From positions 78,995-142,994 of the forward strand of contig CALFMO010000063.1 of the NCBI GenBank assembly GCA_937879855.1: DNA of 64,000 bases, in the 5' to 3' direction. Made by a program: the position numbers and the translations under genes. A model generated the notes under the pieces. It was not told where the DNA came from, ran no database searches, and worked only from the letters and a program-made list of their open reading frames with translations. This stretch comes from an uncultured Acidobacteriaceae bacterium (GTDB lineage: Bacteria > Acidobacteriota > Terriglobia > Terriglobales > Acidobacteriaceae). Shown here one piece after another: positions 26,291 through 35,486 of this stretch. How positions within the stretch are numbered: position 1 is the stretch's first letter; every line of letters starts with the position of its first letter.

Positions 26291-26551
26291 GCAGCCGTCG
26301 CCGAGATCGGGCGCTCTTATTCACGCTCTAAAAACCCACGTCTCGGCGCTCTGCGCGGCATGGAACGCGACGGGCTTTTGGTGCGCGAAGTTCACAACAC
26401 CGGAAGCCGCCACGTCGAATACCGCCTGACCCCAACGGGGACCAGCCTGATTCCGCCGGTCCAGGAACTGTGCCGATGGGCCAAGGCGAATGTAAGAGGG
26501 CGCGACCAGGCCCGCCAACGCTTCGACCGCTTGCAGAAGATGAAGGGATAA
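26291..26551 (+). pseudogene. HxlR-family regulator remnant
   Basis: The frame ending at 26551 encodes LGALRGMERDGLLVREVHN and the segment SRHVEYRLTPTGTSLIPPVQ, the second half of an HxlR-type winged helix including the wing and the helix after it. The recognition-helix part is missing: upstream in frame there is a TAA at 26288 and no sensible HTH. A short in-frame ATG (26360) could still give a 63-residue peptide, but it would not bind DNA as a normal HxlR protein. It marks the left edge of the accessory region. Confidence 0.6.
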
Positions 26552-26594
26552 AATTTCGTTGCTCGAAACCGTACTACTTCGAGAACACGGTCAC

Positions 26595-26804
26595 TCACGC
26601 CGAGCTACCGAAAATTCTCCTGACGAGAAACTTGGGGGTGTCTTCTGTCACGCCCAAGGCTCGTCGCGATCCGGGATCCAGGGAGGATGAATTTGAAGGC
26701 CTCACTATGCAACGAAAAATAGAAGTCCTGACTCCGTCCATTAAGCGTCGAATAGAACGTGGAGTTGCTTGTTTTCGCTGAATTGCGGAGGTTCGGTGTG
26801 CCAT
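26595..26804 (-). CDS. Small hypothetical ORF with strong ribosome site
   Basis: A 69-codon frame rich in Arg and Ser and of no recognised family. The only positive sign is TTAGGAGGCGCGA directly before the ATG. Composition and lack of domains argue for caution; it may be chance. Between 26805 and 27112 I see no gene, only a tRNA 3'-end-like stretch near 26836-26866. Confidence 0.25.
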   Translation of the reverse strand: MAHRTSAIQRKQATPRSIRRLMDGVRTSIFRCIVRPSNSSSLDPGSRRALGVTEDTPKFLVRRIFGSSA

Positions 26805-27112
26805 TCGCGCCTCCTAATTTGTTTATTTTGTTAGGCGGCGCTCGGTTCGAATCCCGCTCTCGGCAAAACGTTGGCGCTAGGATAGACGCATAGGTGTGGT
26901 TGTAATTGTGGCTGTACGTCGCCAAATATGGCGAACTTTTCAAGAACTTGGAGCGAATTTTCTGTGCGCGCAAGACTTGTGTAAGTTACTGGTTTATTGT
27001 GAGTTGCCACCGTCTGGATGGATAAGCCGTGACTCTTAAGTCAGTAAGCACAAGCAGGGAAACGAGACAAATTTGCATTTATGGATTCTACATCCTAAAT
27101 CATCGTGCTGAT

Positions 27113-27403
27113 CTAACGGTGCTTGGAGATACTAATCGCGTCTTTCTCGGGCAAAAATGGCTCGTTGGGTTTGTAACCCAACGGCCATAATGAGCCCAAA
27201 AGTTGGCACCAGCTGTTGCAAACTTGTCCTTCGCTGGAAAGTTCTATGGCTCTAGCCTCGACGGGGTCGGTGCTTAATGCGCGGATGCAGTAGCTGTTAC
27301 ACAATCGGCAGGTCGCGGCTACCTGCGCTCTGCCACCATGCCCCACCATGCCCATGTCATCACTTTCACGATCCCTTCCCCGTTTCCATTTAATGGAAAG
27401 CAA
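27113..27403 (-). CDS. Hypothetical Cys-containing small protein
   Basis: A frame of up to 96 codons (TTG at 27403; ATG within at 27355). It contains CRLCNSYC and, 27 residues later, CNSWC, a spacing that could bind a metal. No family was recognised. There is no clear ribosome site. It lies alone between the HxlR remnant and the truncated ATPase genes. Confidence 0.35.
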   Translation of the reverse strand: MLSIKWKRGRDRESDDMGMVGHGGRAQVAATCRLCNSYCIRALSTDPVEARAIELSSEGQVCNSWCQLLGSLWPLGYKPNEPFLPEKDAISISKHR

Positions 27404-27502
27404 GATTCCCAGAAGCCGATTCTATGGGCGCTCAATCGACTGACGGCCGATTAGCACGACTCAGGTCACGATTCCTTCTCAACTCGTTCTGACTTCAACT
27501 AC

Positions 27503-27733
27503 CTACTCACAACTCTCATTTTGGGTCAGATTTTCGTAACGAATACCACGGCCAAAGTCTCGGATGTGCCAATTACCCGAGCGATCTACGCTTATGGTGA
27601 TGTCTTGGGTGTTGGACAACGCCTGTTCGTCGAGTGCGTTGGCAATGATTTCTCGAATTGCGTGCTTTACCTCCCAGCCTTCAAGAATTTTCTCGATATT
27701 CAAGTCGAAATTGCGGGTTTCGGTGTTTGCCAT
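27503..27733 (-). pseudogene. Truncated GHKL (HSP90-like) ATPase N-terminal domain
   Basis: From ATG 27733 (MANTETRNFDLN) the 76-residue product shows the N box of a GHKL ATPase, HAIREIIANALDEQA, followed by DITISVDRSGNWHIRDFGRG with the DxGxG G1 box. It then stops shortly after, before the G2 and G3 boxes. Full-length relatives continue for several hundred residues, so this is a stump that cannot hydrolyse ATP. The downstream DNA shows no continuation in another frame. It starts 22 bp after the SMC-like gene and was probably co-transcribed with it. Confidence 0.6.
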
Positions 27734-27755
27734 GGCGGAAATTGCCCTTCGTTGA

Positions 27756-28934
27756 TTATTTTCGTTGATCCAACACCCGCCCAAGGTCAACCGCTCGCAC
27801 GAATCCGTTATCCGTGTCAACGTGAACGCCACCAGGCCCATCTGGTACCATCGACGCCGTTGGGAGATAGTCGCCGGGTCGGCAGGTAAAGACTAGGATC
27901 TGAAAGATGTGGGCCTTCTCGCTGAGCAGACCGCGGAACCAGAGCATGCGGCTATCATCGCTCTGGACGAGCTGGTCGTCCAAGACGACTGTCGCCTGTA
28001 AGTACTCCGCTAGCGACAATCGGTACAGTGTGGACAATTGTTCGCGTGTGCCCACAGAAAGGCGCGACGCAGGTCTAGCAGCACCGCCGGTTACAATTCC
28101 TTCTGTCCCGAGTTGGGCATTGAGCTGGACGGCCTCGTAACGTCGCTGGGTCAACGTTTGGAATCGGCTGGCGATGGCTGGACCCAAGGCTTGTCCTAGG
28201 TTGCTCGCCTGGGCAGCATCGGCCTCCTTCATTTGATCGAGCAGCAGCTTCCACGCTTCATAGTCCGCTTCAATTTCCCGTTCCTGCCGCTCAGCCAATT
28301 CGAACGCTTCGGTCGCGTCGCGCAACCGCTCGCGAGCCACTGCGCCCCCAACTTGTTCCAACGCTCCATGCGCACGGTGGATGTCGCGCTCGGTGCTCTC
28401 AAGTTCCGACCTCACACTGTCTTCAACGTTCTTAGCGGCACTTACCTCATCTTTGGTAACGTTCCGTTCGGGTACGGGTAGGGCCGCGTGACGGTCCGTT
28501 GCTTCACGTAGCCTTCTTTCCGATGCCAGGAGATCCTCTGCATCGCGCTGTTTTCGCAACTCACCGAGGCGCCCGGAATGCCCCGCGCAGTTGGCAATAG
28601 CCCCCGTTAGTTTCTTTTGCGCAGTCTCCACTTTGTTCCGTGCAGTCTCCGCTTCCGTGCGAGCCCCACTCATCGCTTTGTCAATACGCTGTTTACGTGC
28701 AGCAATTGTGCTGTCCAAGGATGCGAGGTCGGCTGCGACATTTTGCAACTCGGTGGTCGCAGCAGCTAGTTCAGCATGTCCGGCGGCGACAGCCGCATCT
28801 AATCCCTCTGGGAAGGCGCGTTTCCTCTGCTGTTGCGCCCGCAGCCTCTGCTCATCGCGTTCCAGAATCAGCGCCCTCAGCATCGCTTCCAGCGATTCGC
28901 GGTCTTGCGGAAGATCTTTGGGCTTCGCGTCCAC
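27756..28934 (-). CDS. SMC/Rad50-like coiled-coil protein with ABC signature but no Walker A
   Basis: A 392-residue protein. Residues ~50-230 are heptad-rich coiled coil. The C-terminal lobe resembles an ABC/SMC head: LSVGTREQLSTLYRLSLAEY (signature motif) and ATVVLDDQLVQSDDSRM (Walker B with D-loop). No GxxGxGKS/T occurs anywhere, so the N-terminal head half is missing. The first ~40 residues (KDLPQDRESLEAMLRALILE) instead resemble the start of IS66-type TnpC transposases. A rearrangement that replaced the 5' part of an SMC-like ATPase gene is a reasonable reading; the product is unlikely to be an active ATPase. The truncated GHKL gene follows at once. Confidence 0.6.
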   Translation of the reverse strand: MDAKPKDLPQDRESLEAMLRALILERDEQRLRAQQQRKRAFPEGLDAAVAAGHAELAAATTELQNVAADLASLDSTIAARKQRIDKAMSGARTEAETARNKVETAQKKLTGAIANCAGHSGRLGELRKQRDAEDLLASERRLREATDRHAALPVPERNVTKDEVSAAKNVEDSVRSELESTERDIHRAHGALEQVGGAVARERLRDATEAFELAERQEREIEADYEAWKLLLDQMKEADAAQASNLGQALGPAIASRFQTLTQRRYEAVQLNAQLGTEGIVTGGAARPASRLSVGTREQLSTLYRLSLAEYLQATVVLDDQLVQSDDSRMLWFRGLLSEKAHIFQILVFTCRPGDYLPTASMVPDGPGGVHVDTDNGFVRAVDLGRVLDQRK

Positions 28935-29150
28935 GGTGTGCGCTTACTATAGACGCAACGCTTGTGGATGCATCGCGTGCGATCCTGTGCTAGGCAAGCG
29001 CTAGCGGCGAAGAGACGCCCGAGGCTGGGCTGCAAGGTGCATCTACGATTTCTTTACGCAGTTGGAGTTGGCGTCGAGGCCGGAGAGCAGACTCGGAGTC
29101 GCGTGAGTCGGTCATTGGATCGCTCGACGCCAGACAGAAAATAAATGCCG

Positions 29151-29333
29151 CTATCCTATGGTCGAGTGGGCGAGTTGAGCGCATATCTCGTGTACGATTT
29201 CTTGCCTAATCTCGTACTCGAGGAGTTCGGTATCGGTTGCCGTCCCAAAGCTTCGTGATTCGAGAACGTTGGCTTGCTTCTTCAGCAGCTCACGAAGCTC
29301 GGCTCGCAGTTCCTCAATGTAATCGCTTTCCAT
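29151..29333 (-). CDS. Small acidic/helical hypothetical protein
   Basis: A 60-residue frame from ATG 29333 (MESDYIEELRAELRELLKKQ), predicted mostly helical and acidic, of no recognised family. The composition looks protein-like and is unlike a shadow frame, since no larger gene overlaps. The upstream in-frame ATG at 29342 is an alternative start. It stands alone between the SMC-like gene and a divergent zinc-binding gene. Confidence 0.45.
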   Translation of the reverse strand: MESDYIEELRAELRELLKKQANVLESRSFGTATDTELLEYEIRQEIVHEICAQLAHSTIG

Positions 29334-29612
29334 GACTACCATCCTTAATGGCGAAGCGGCAACTTCGATCTCCGAGATGATCTTGGCACGAATCGACGAT
29401 ATGTACTATACCGTACAGACCGTATCGATCTTATCGCGCCGGATCGAATGTTCCGGACCTTATGAATTTCTTGCCGCGCCTCGCTCCGAAAGCAATTTCC
29501 GTAACTTCTTGGCAGAATCGTTTTTGCGCTGAAGAATTCAATGGTCGCTAAATTGCACGTGGTAAATGCAGCCTTTGCCTGTTGAATCCGTAGTCCGCAA
29601 GGAAGAGACGTT

Positions 29613-29822
29613 ATGACAGGCTCTACCGAACACCTGTCCCCCAAAGATCTAACCTGTTCAGTCTGCGCCAGGCCAATCGCACTCGAAACCGCTAAGACTG
29701 ATGAGACTGGAAAAGCAGTTCATGAGGAATGCTACGTGCGCAAGACGATTTCGAGATTCAGAACTTCGAGATACGCCATTCCAGCTTTAGATGGGCGTAG
29801 TGAGATCGACCGTGCCCTTTAA
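29613..29822 (+). CDS. Small zinc-finger-like protein
   Basis: A 69-residue protein with CSVCARPIALETAKTDETG followed by VHEECYVRK, a CxxC...HxxC arrangement that likely binds one zinc ion. Function unknown. GGAAGAGA precedes the ATG. A frameshifted paralogue with the same core (CRKPVCLETAK... VHEEC) lies on the opposite strand at 30656-30861, so small proteins of this type are repeated in this accessory region. Confidence 0.6.
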   Translation: MTGSTEHLSPKDLTCSVCARPIALETAKTDETGKAVHEECYVRKTISRFRTSRYAIPALDGRSEIDRAL

Positions 29823-29931
29823 GACGCTAGTTCGGTAGCTCGATTCGGTCGGAGTGCTTCTTCTCACGCTCGTGCTCTTCCGCCAATACTTTTTCCAGCC
29901 ACTTTACTTGCCTCTCTGCAACACGCGCGCC

Positions 29932-30396
29932 CTAAGCTGCCTGGCTTGAAATAAATCTCAGGTATTCTACCCGTTCGCACTTTGAGCAAACAGGCAGCGG
30001 AACGTTCCAGCTTCCTTCACTGTCGGCGAAGAAAATCGTAGCATCGAGATTGACCATTTCGGAGCCGCAATGTTTGCAAGTCTGGACCGTTGCGCCCCGG
30101 TTGCTGAGAGTGTCTAAACAAGTTTCAATCTGTGCGATCATCTCGGATCTTGGAGCGGCTGCACTTTCCGCTCGAATGGCCACTTCCTCAAGCAACTGCA
30201 AGGTTCGTAAGGCATGGTTGAGAGCAACCAGTTCATCGCTTGCGGGATGCATAAATAGTTCCTCGGCTCTGTGCCGGATTGCGTTTCGTGCGTCGGAAAT
30301 TCGCTCGCGAACCTTTGTGCTGTCATGTTCCTGGATGGCGCATTCATAGAGTTGTCGCCACCTGGAAGGCATGGACGGGAGATTAGACTGCAACAT
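29932..30396 (-). CDS. Hypothetical protein with C-terminal zinc ribbon
   Basis: A 154-residue protein. The first ~100 residues are helical (SRWRQLYECAIQEHD, VRERISDARNAIRHRAEEL). The C-terminus has TCKHCGSEM and, 26 residues on, VCSKCERVEY, forming a four-Cys zinc ribbon. ATG 30396 follows GGGAGG at 8-bp spacing, which favours it over the longer in-frame start at 30489. Family not recognised. The order and close spacing with the two upstream zinc-binding genes on the same strand suggest one small transcription unit. Confidence 0.6.
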   Translation of the reverse strand: MLQSNLPSMPSRWRQLYECAIQEHDSTKVRERISDARNAIRHRAEELFMHPASDELVALNHALRTLQLLEEVAIRAESAAAPRSEMIAQIETCLDTLSNRGATVQTCKHCGSEMVNLDATIFFADSEGSWNVPLPVCSKCERVEYLRFISSQAA

Positions 30397-30449
30397 GAGT
30401 TGTGCCTCCCTTTCGGGAATTAGCACGCAAGCATTGTTAATCGGGCCGT

Positions 30450-30659
30450 TTACGCGATCTTGAGCCCGACGCACCGGGCACAAGTACAAACAAACTGTCG
30501 ATTAGCTTGGAGCGCCAGATGGCCGCACCTGGCACACATGAACCAGCCGCCGCCGCCGTGGGCGATCATTACCTTAAATCCGCTACCCTCGACGCAATAT
30601 GGGCACCGGGTAGGTGTCTCACGCGGCTTTGCGTTAGCAATTGGCTTTTGTGTTGTCAC
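30450..30659 (-). CDS. Small hypothetical zinc-ribbon protein
   Basis: A 69-residue product from GTG 30659, with RCPYCVEGSGFKVMIAHGGG and FMCARCGHLALQ plus a final CTCARC: three CxxC knuckles. The GTG overlaps the TGA of the upstream frameshifted gene by 4 bp (GTGA), a typical translational-coupling arrangement, which is why this start was chosen rather than the longer open frame to 30734. Function unknown. Confidence 0.5.
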   Translation of the reverse strand: MTTQKPIANAKPRETPTRCPYCVEGSGFKVMIAHGGGGWFMCARCGHLALQANRQFVCTCARCVGLKIA

Positions 30660-30861
30660 GCTGTCCTCGATAATGAACTGGTCCCTTCCACTCTGGTTCC
30701 GTGCAGTTCCTCTGCCATCCTTTCCACGGAACATTCTTCATGCACGGGCTGACCTGCTTCGTCAGTTTGGCGGTTTCAAGGCAGACAGGCTTACGGCAAA
30801 TGGCGTAGGTTCTAGCGAAGAGGAGCGGAGTGTCATGGAGTGCGCTTTCTGCGGAGGGCAC
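30656..30861 (-). pseudogene. Frameshifted zinc-finger-like protein gene (paralogue of 29613-29822)
   Basis: From GTG 30861, preceded by CGGGAGAGC, the frame reads to ICRKPVCLETAK. The continuation TDEAGQPVHEECSVERMAEE is found one base out of phase, from about 30774 down to the TGA at 30658-30656. One A is apparently missing from an A-run (GCCAAACTGAC where AAAA would restore phase). The restored product is ~68 residues with the same CxxC...HxxC core as the gene at 29613. Either a recent mutation or a sequencing error. Confidence 0.6.
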
Positions 30862-32069
30862 GCTCTCCCGCGGATGTTATAACACAAACGTTAGCCTCAT
30901 TCCAGGCGGGATTGCCGTACCGGGTTCTGCCTGTGGCGGCCCAAAATGGCTACTTTGCTGGTTACTGTCCCGACTAGCGTTTCCCGTTCCAGGGCATTAA
31001 CCATAGTCAGCCTCCCCAAGACACCGCCCATGGCCCATCCTCGCCTGCCTCGCTTCTCCACCATAAGTAGCGCTTGCTCCCGACCTGCATTATCCGCAAT
31101 CTCTGCAATGTGGAGAACAATGCACTAGCCTGCCAGTCACACCATGCGAGCCCACCGTAGCGCCCACTGCCTCGAAGCAAATTCGTTCACGGGGCGGACA
31201 GAGAGAGTCATAACGAAGAATAAAGCAAGCAGGGTTACGCGACGAAGTACGCATACTGGAAGTACGCATACATTAAGTAGACGCGCAATTCCACGGCTCA
31301 TGGACGAATGTATTTATGACTTCTCTTCGCCACAGCCCAAAGCTATGTGCGCTTGATTCTGAGATACGGCAGTCTTGGATGGATTCTCGACAAAACCAAA
31401 GTTACGCGCGGCAGCTTGCCTGACAGGTGCAGATAGTCTTAATGCAAGTCTGCTTGTAGGATGTGATTGTGGATTGGGCAAACCGGAAGTTGGGAATTAC
31501 GGTCCGAGAGATGCCGGGCCGCGTTGTCCGGCTGTCTGTAGAGCCCAGCTCACTATCTGAGTGGTTGTACAAAAATCCGTCAGTTGAAAATCGCCATTTT
31601 CCTTGAGCCAGACATTTCGCTGACGAAATGGTCATCAGAGCCAGGCGGAATGCCAATGTCAAAAAACTCGGCAAATGTATTTCAACGAGTTCTCCTTTCT
31701 GAGTTCTAATTTTTCGCCGCTCTTCCTTTTCAAAACAATATCCAAGTGTATTTCCGGCGTCCTTGGCCCAACTGCGCGCCCGTACCTGCGCTACGCGCCG
31801 TCATCCAGCTGACGTTTTGCTATGAAATCGTCGCCTTGGCGATTTTACTGAAATTCGAAATGACCTTATCCTTCCGACCTCGCTGCACGAGCAAGTAGCG
31901 GCAGCGGAGGTTGAATCGAATGCAATTCTGGAAACCCCTTTCGCTGAATCGGCAAGCGGCCATAATGCTCATTGAAGAGTTATGAGTGCTAACGCCTTAC
32001 CTACCGTAATCTTGTCGGATTGCAGTTGCGGGGTTACCGTACCTAGGTACAAGCGACGGACACTTCCGA
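30862..32069. other. Gene-poor stretch
   Basis: No convincing gene. On the minus strand 31124-30897 is open and reads protein-like (IAEIADNAGREQALLMVEKR) but lacks a supported start and any known family; it may be a decayed gene. A 15-bp tandem duplication, GAAGTACGCATACTG, occupies 31244-31271. The minus-strand frame 31674-31402 (90 codons, several Cys near its end) has no ribosome site or recognisable domain. Confidence 0.5.
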
Positions 32070-32342
32070 ATGACAAGTTGGAAGAAATCGATGATCGCTG
32101 CACTTGGGGTCGGCTTAGCGGCCTCAGTCGTGCTTGCAGCTATCGAGGCTGTACACCACAGCAACATCATCGGGATTGCGCAGTTTCCCGGTTTAGTCAT
32201 CGCATGGGAAATTGCGTACGGTGGGTCAACTTTTGAAGTTGAGGTGGTGATGGTCCTCGTCAACGCGATGTGCTACTCCGCACTGTTTGGAGGCTTGCTC
32301 CTGCTCGTTAGAACCGCTAGGAAAGCACTCGTTCACGAGTAG
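32070..32342 (+). CDS. Small membrane protein, hypothetical
   Basis: A 90-residue protein with three hydrophobic segments: about residues 8-26 (MIAALGVGLAASVVLAAIEA), 34-50, and 58-82 (MVLVNAMCYSALFGGLLLL). The C-terminus is basic (RTARKAL). It resembles small bacterial inner-membrane proteins of unknown function. No operon partner is visible. A weak purine-rich stretch precedes the ATG. Confidence 0.5.
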   Translation: MTSWKKSMIAALGVGLAASVVLAAIEAVHHSNIIGIAQFPGLVIAWEIAYGGSTFEVEVVMVLVNAMCYSALFGGLLLLVRTARKALVHE

Positions 32343-32601
32343 CTGTTGTAACATCCCATCTCTAACAATGTCGGCCTGTGTCAAGCACTTTTGAGCACAC
32401 AAGAGCATGCACTCGTAGAAGAGCGCCATTTCGCTCTCGTAGTCGGTTTGCGCGTTTCCAACCTGGGCTCGCTTTGAATCGTTCGGGTCAGGAACTCGGT
32501 CCGACCCAGCCATCTCTTCGATCACTCACTGCGATCATGATTCGTTTCTTCGAACTCCCTTACTTAATGGGAGCGGGATGCCCAATCATTACGTCGGTGA
32601 T

Positions 32602-33654
32602 TTACTGAACACCATCGGGATGTCCGGGCTCTCCCGCGTGCGAACCGAGCTTGTGCGTCTGGCCGTAGTCCAGCCCCCGGCGCCACATCCAGTACAGATG
32701 CACCGCCAGTTTCCGCGCCATGGCGACCTTGGCGATCTTGCGCCCACGCCGCATGGCAAGGTGGAAGAACTTGCTGCGCCACTCCTGCTGACTGCGCACC
32801 GTGACCTGCGCCGCTTCCACCAGCAGAAACCGCAACAGCACGTTGCCTTGCTTGCTGATGTGTCCCAGTCGCCGCCGATCTCCGCTGGACTTCTCCTCGG
32901 GAACCAGCCCGACATAGCTGGCCAGTTGCTTGCCGCAGTGGAAGCGCTCCGGCGTTCCGATCACCAACTCGTACGCAAGTGCCGTCAGCGGACCCACTCC
33001 AGGATGCGTCATCAGCAGTCGCGTTACCGGACGCTTCTCCACCTCCTCTTCTAACGCACGAGTGAGTTCCTGTATCTTCGGCGTGAGTTGGTCGAGTAAG
33101 TCGAGCAGGTCCTGCCGCCGTCGGCTGGCCCAAGGCGCCAGCGCGATCGCCTCCAGTTCCTTGCGACCGGCCGGCCGCCACAAGGCCTTCTTGCGCCGCA
33201 GGCCTTCGTTCAGCGGGACGACGTGCATCTGATTCATCACCCGCGTGCGCATCTGCACCAGTCGATGCCGATGCCAGAGCAGTTGCCGCAGATCGCGATT
33301 GCCTGCGTCCGGCACCCAGATTCGCGGAAAGCGGTCCTCGATCAGCAACCGCAACAGCAACTGCGCATCCTGCCGATCCGTCTTCTGCTTGCGCACTCGC
33401 TTGGTCCGAATCTCGGCGGGATCTCCGATCCACAACTCAAACCCGAGTTCGTGCAGCAATCGCTCGAACCAACGCGAGTGTCCGCTGGATTCCATCCCCA
33501 CTCGCACCGCTACACTCTGCTGCTTCAGTTCCCGGTAGAACTGTTCGGCCTGCTCGCGATGTGCGAGCCGTCGTTCGCCGCACTCCCCGGTTTGCTTGTC
33601 CACAAAGGCAATTTGCTGGAAGCCCGGATGATAGTCACAACCTATAATCAGCAT
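32602..33654 (-). mobile_element. IS110-family transposase gene
   Basis: From ATG 33654 (MLIIGCDYHPGFQQIA) a 350-residue DEDD transposase of the IS110 family. The RuvC-like N-terminal domain has Asp in GCDYH, Glu in GMESSGHSRW and the KTDRQDAQLLLRLL motif. The C-terminal Transposase_20 domain contains MTHPGVGPLTALAY and ASYVGLVPEEKSSGDRRRLG with the reactive Ser region. It acts without terminal inverted repeats and is guided by a bridge RNA encoded in a flanking non-coding end. The coding frame is intact, so the element may be active. I could not fix the element ends; 33655-33796 and 32343-32601 are candidate flanks. Confidence 0.92.
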
Positions 33655-33796
33655 GTTCGGCTCCTTTCCTCCGAGCCCTTTGGTGGTTAGCGCTTCCAAA
33701 GTCTACTCGGGCCTGGGAGCCGACATTGTTTATGGAATGATTACGCTCATTGACCCTTCGAATCGGGGTTTTGAGTGTAGTCGTCGGCATGAAATG

Positions 33797-34162
33797 TCAC
33801 GAAGCGGCGGCTTCGGGGTGAGGAAGGAAAGACTTAACCGCCTCCTCGGCGGAATCGTAAACCTCAAATAGCCGATCCACTTTTGTGATGGTAAACAATC
33901 GCCGGGCTCTGGGCGATAACGCAGCGAATTTGATTTCCGCTCCAAGGTGACGCGCAGAGATGAAGGACGCGACCAGAGTTCCCAGCCCGCTGCTGTCCAC
34001 GTAGACGATCCAAGCAAGATTCAGGACGATTCTGTTGGTTTCCTTCAATAACGAGAGTATAAATCCCCGTAGCTCGTCCGCTTCTTTCCCAAAGACGATC
34101 CGGCCATGGCACCGAACGACCGCAATGTCGCCGGTTCTGGAGACGTCCAGATTTAGAGCCAT
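33797..34162 (-). CDS. STAS-domain anti-sigma factor antagonist-like protein
   Basis: A 121-residue single STAS domain from ATG 34162 (MALNLDVSRTGDIAVVRCHG). It has the phosphorylatable-Ser region VYVDSSGLGTLVAS (DSSGLG) typical of SpoIIAA-like antagonists. Such proteins bind anti-sigma kinases in partner-switching stress or biofilm pathways. No kinase or phosphatase partner gene lies nearby, so it would act with partners encoded elsewhere. Convergence with the IS110 element and divergence from the nitrilase gene make it a single-gene unit. Confidence 0.85.
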   Translation of the reverse strand: MALNLDVSRTGDIAVVRCHGRIVFGKEADELRGFILSLLKETNRIVLNLAWIVYVDSSGLGTLVASFISARHLGAEIKFAALSPRARRLFTITKVDRLFEVYDSAEEAVKSFLPHPEAAAS

Positions 34163-34400
34163 GACCCCTCCGATGTGCCGCGCCCCATCTCGCAACGACA
34201 GCACTCTAAGAGTATAAGTCCGAGGTGCTGAAAAATCCCCTTGTCGCTCATTTGTGGGATTCCGAGTGTATCCGCATGTTTACGTCAGCTATGGCCTTAA
34301 TTTGCTGGACGCAAAGATTTTACAAACCTTAGACATTCGGGCTGTTCGAGGTTTCCCTCTGCCGTGCATAATGTTTTCTCTTGCGATTAGGAACTCAGAG

Positions 34401-35486
34401 ATGAAGATGCGATCAGGCTCACGTGTGGTCCTCTTACTATGGCTACTCGTTGCACTAGGTGTCTTCCCCGCACCAGCTGACAACGGCTCGTCCGCGACCT
34501 CGAAACGTGTGGTGCCGAAAGGCACGAGAACTCTGCGGATCGCGATTGTACAGATGCGTTCACTCGATCATGACATTGATGGAAACCTAAAGCGAGCCAC
34601 TGAGTTCGCGGAGAAAGCCACTGCCCAAGGCGCAAAGCTGGTTCTCTATCCAGAGTTCATGCCAACGGGTTCCTATTTGTCGTTCGATACTTGGGATTCG
34701 GCAGAACCGAGCAACGGCAAAACTGTGCAATGGCTGAAATCGACCTCCAGTCGACTGCACATCTGGGTTGGTGCGGGCTTTTTCGAGGCGGACGGCGAGG
34801 ACTTCTATGACACATTCGTCCTCACTACACCCGAAGGTGAAGAAGCCGGAAGAGTGAGGAAAGCCGTACCTGCTGAAGCTGAGGCATACTTTTTTCGCGG
34901 CGAGATGGGGCCACACGTCCTGAACACAGCGATTGGAAAAATAGGGATTGGCATTTGTGCCGAGAACTACTATTGCGCGCTCCCGACTGATCTGATCAGA
35001 CAATCAGCAGACCTTATTCTCATGCCACATGCGGCACCTGACATGTCTGAAAGTGGCGGACTGCCATCACCACCGGGAACGCGTCTGGCTTCGTGGTACG
35101 CAAAGAAAGTTGGCATTCCGGTGGCCATGGTGAATAAAGTTGGCCGTTCATATAAGCCTCCGCCGAACGAGATTAAAGGTTTTTACCCTGGGCTATCAGC
35201 CATTGTCGATTCTGATGGGACCGTGCGACAGTCTATGGACAATAAAGAAGGGATTGGCATTGCAGATGTGACCCTCGATCCTAGCCGAAAAAGGAGTGCA
35301 AGCGACCCTCCCGTTTGCACAGGTGTTGGCATCGCCGACTTGACTGTCGGGGGTGAAGCGGGGAAGCAGGAAGTTATGAAATCCCAGGCGTCAGGAAAAG
35401 AGTCCTATGACTCCAATCCCTTGCGTAAAGCGAAGGCGCTTACAATCTCCAGCGTCCGGACAGGTGTGACGGGCCCTACAAAGTAA
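34401..35486 (+). CDS. Exported carbon-nitrogen hydrolase (nitrilase superfamily)
   Basis: A 361-residue protein from ATG 34401. An N-terminal hydrophobic segment (residues 9-25) ends at PAPA, indicating a signal peptide. The catalytic triad is Glu85 (VLYPEFMP), Lys154 (GRVRKAVP) and Cys186 (GIGICAENYY). The superfamily hydrolyses nitriles, amides or carbamoyl groups; the reaction here is unknown. Export is unusual, since most relatives are cytoplasmic. The C-terminal ~60 residues are low-complexity. The frame is open upstream to 34254, but only the ATG at 34401 gives a normal signal peptide. It stands alone. Confidence 0.8.
   Translation: MKMRSGSRVVLLLWLLVALGVFPAPADNGSSATSKRVVPKGTRTLRIAIVQMRSLDHDIDGNLKRATEFAEKATAQGAKLVLYPEFMPTGSYLSFDTWDSAEPSNGKTVQWLKSTSSRLHIWVGAGFFEADGEDFYDTFVLTTPEGEEAGRVRKAVPAEAEAYFFRGEMGPHVLNTAIGKIGIGICAENYYCALPTDLIRQSADLILMPHAAPDMSESGGLPSPPGTRLASWYAKKVGIPVAMVNKVGRSYKPPPNEIKGFYPGLSAIVDSDGTVRQSMDNKEGIGIADVTLDPSRKRSASDPPVCTGVGIADLTVGGEAGKQEVMKSQASGKESYDSNPLRKAKALTISSVRTGVTGPTK

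Noticed and set aside
26836..26866. A complete tRNA gene
   Set aside because: Only a T-loop-like stretch is present; the stem has mismatches and no D-arm, anticodon arm or 5' acceptor was found. Kept only as a weak att-site idea.
31244..31271. CRISPR-like or iteron-like array
   Set aside because: Only two units of a 15-bp tandem repeat without spacers; no cas genes in the window.
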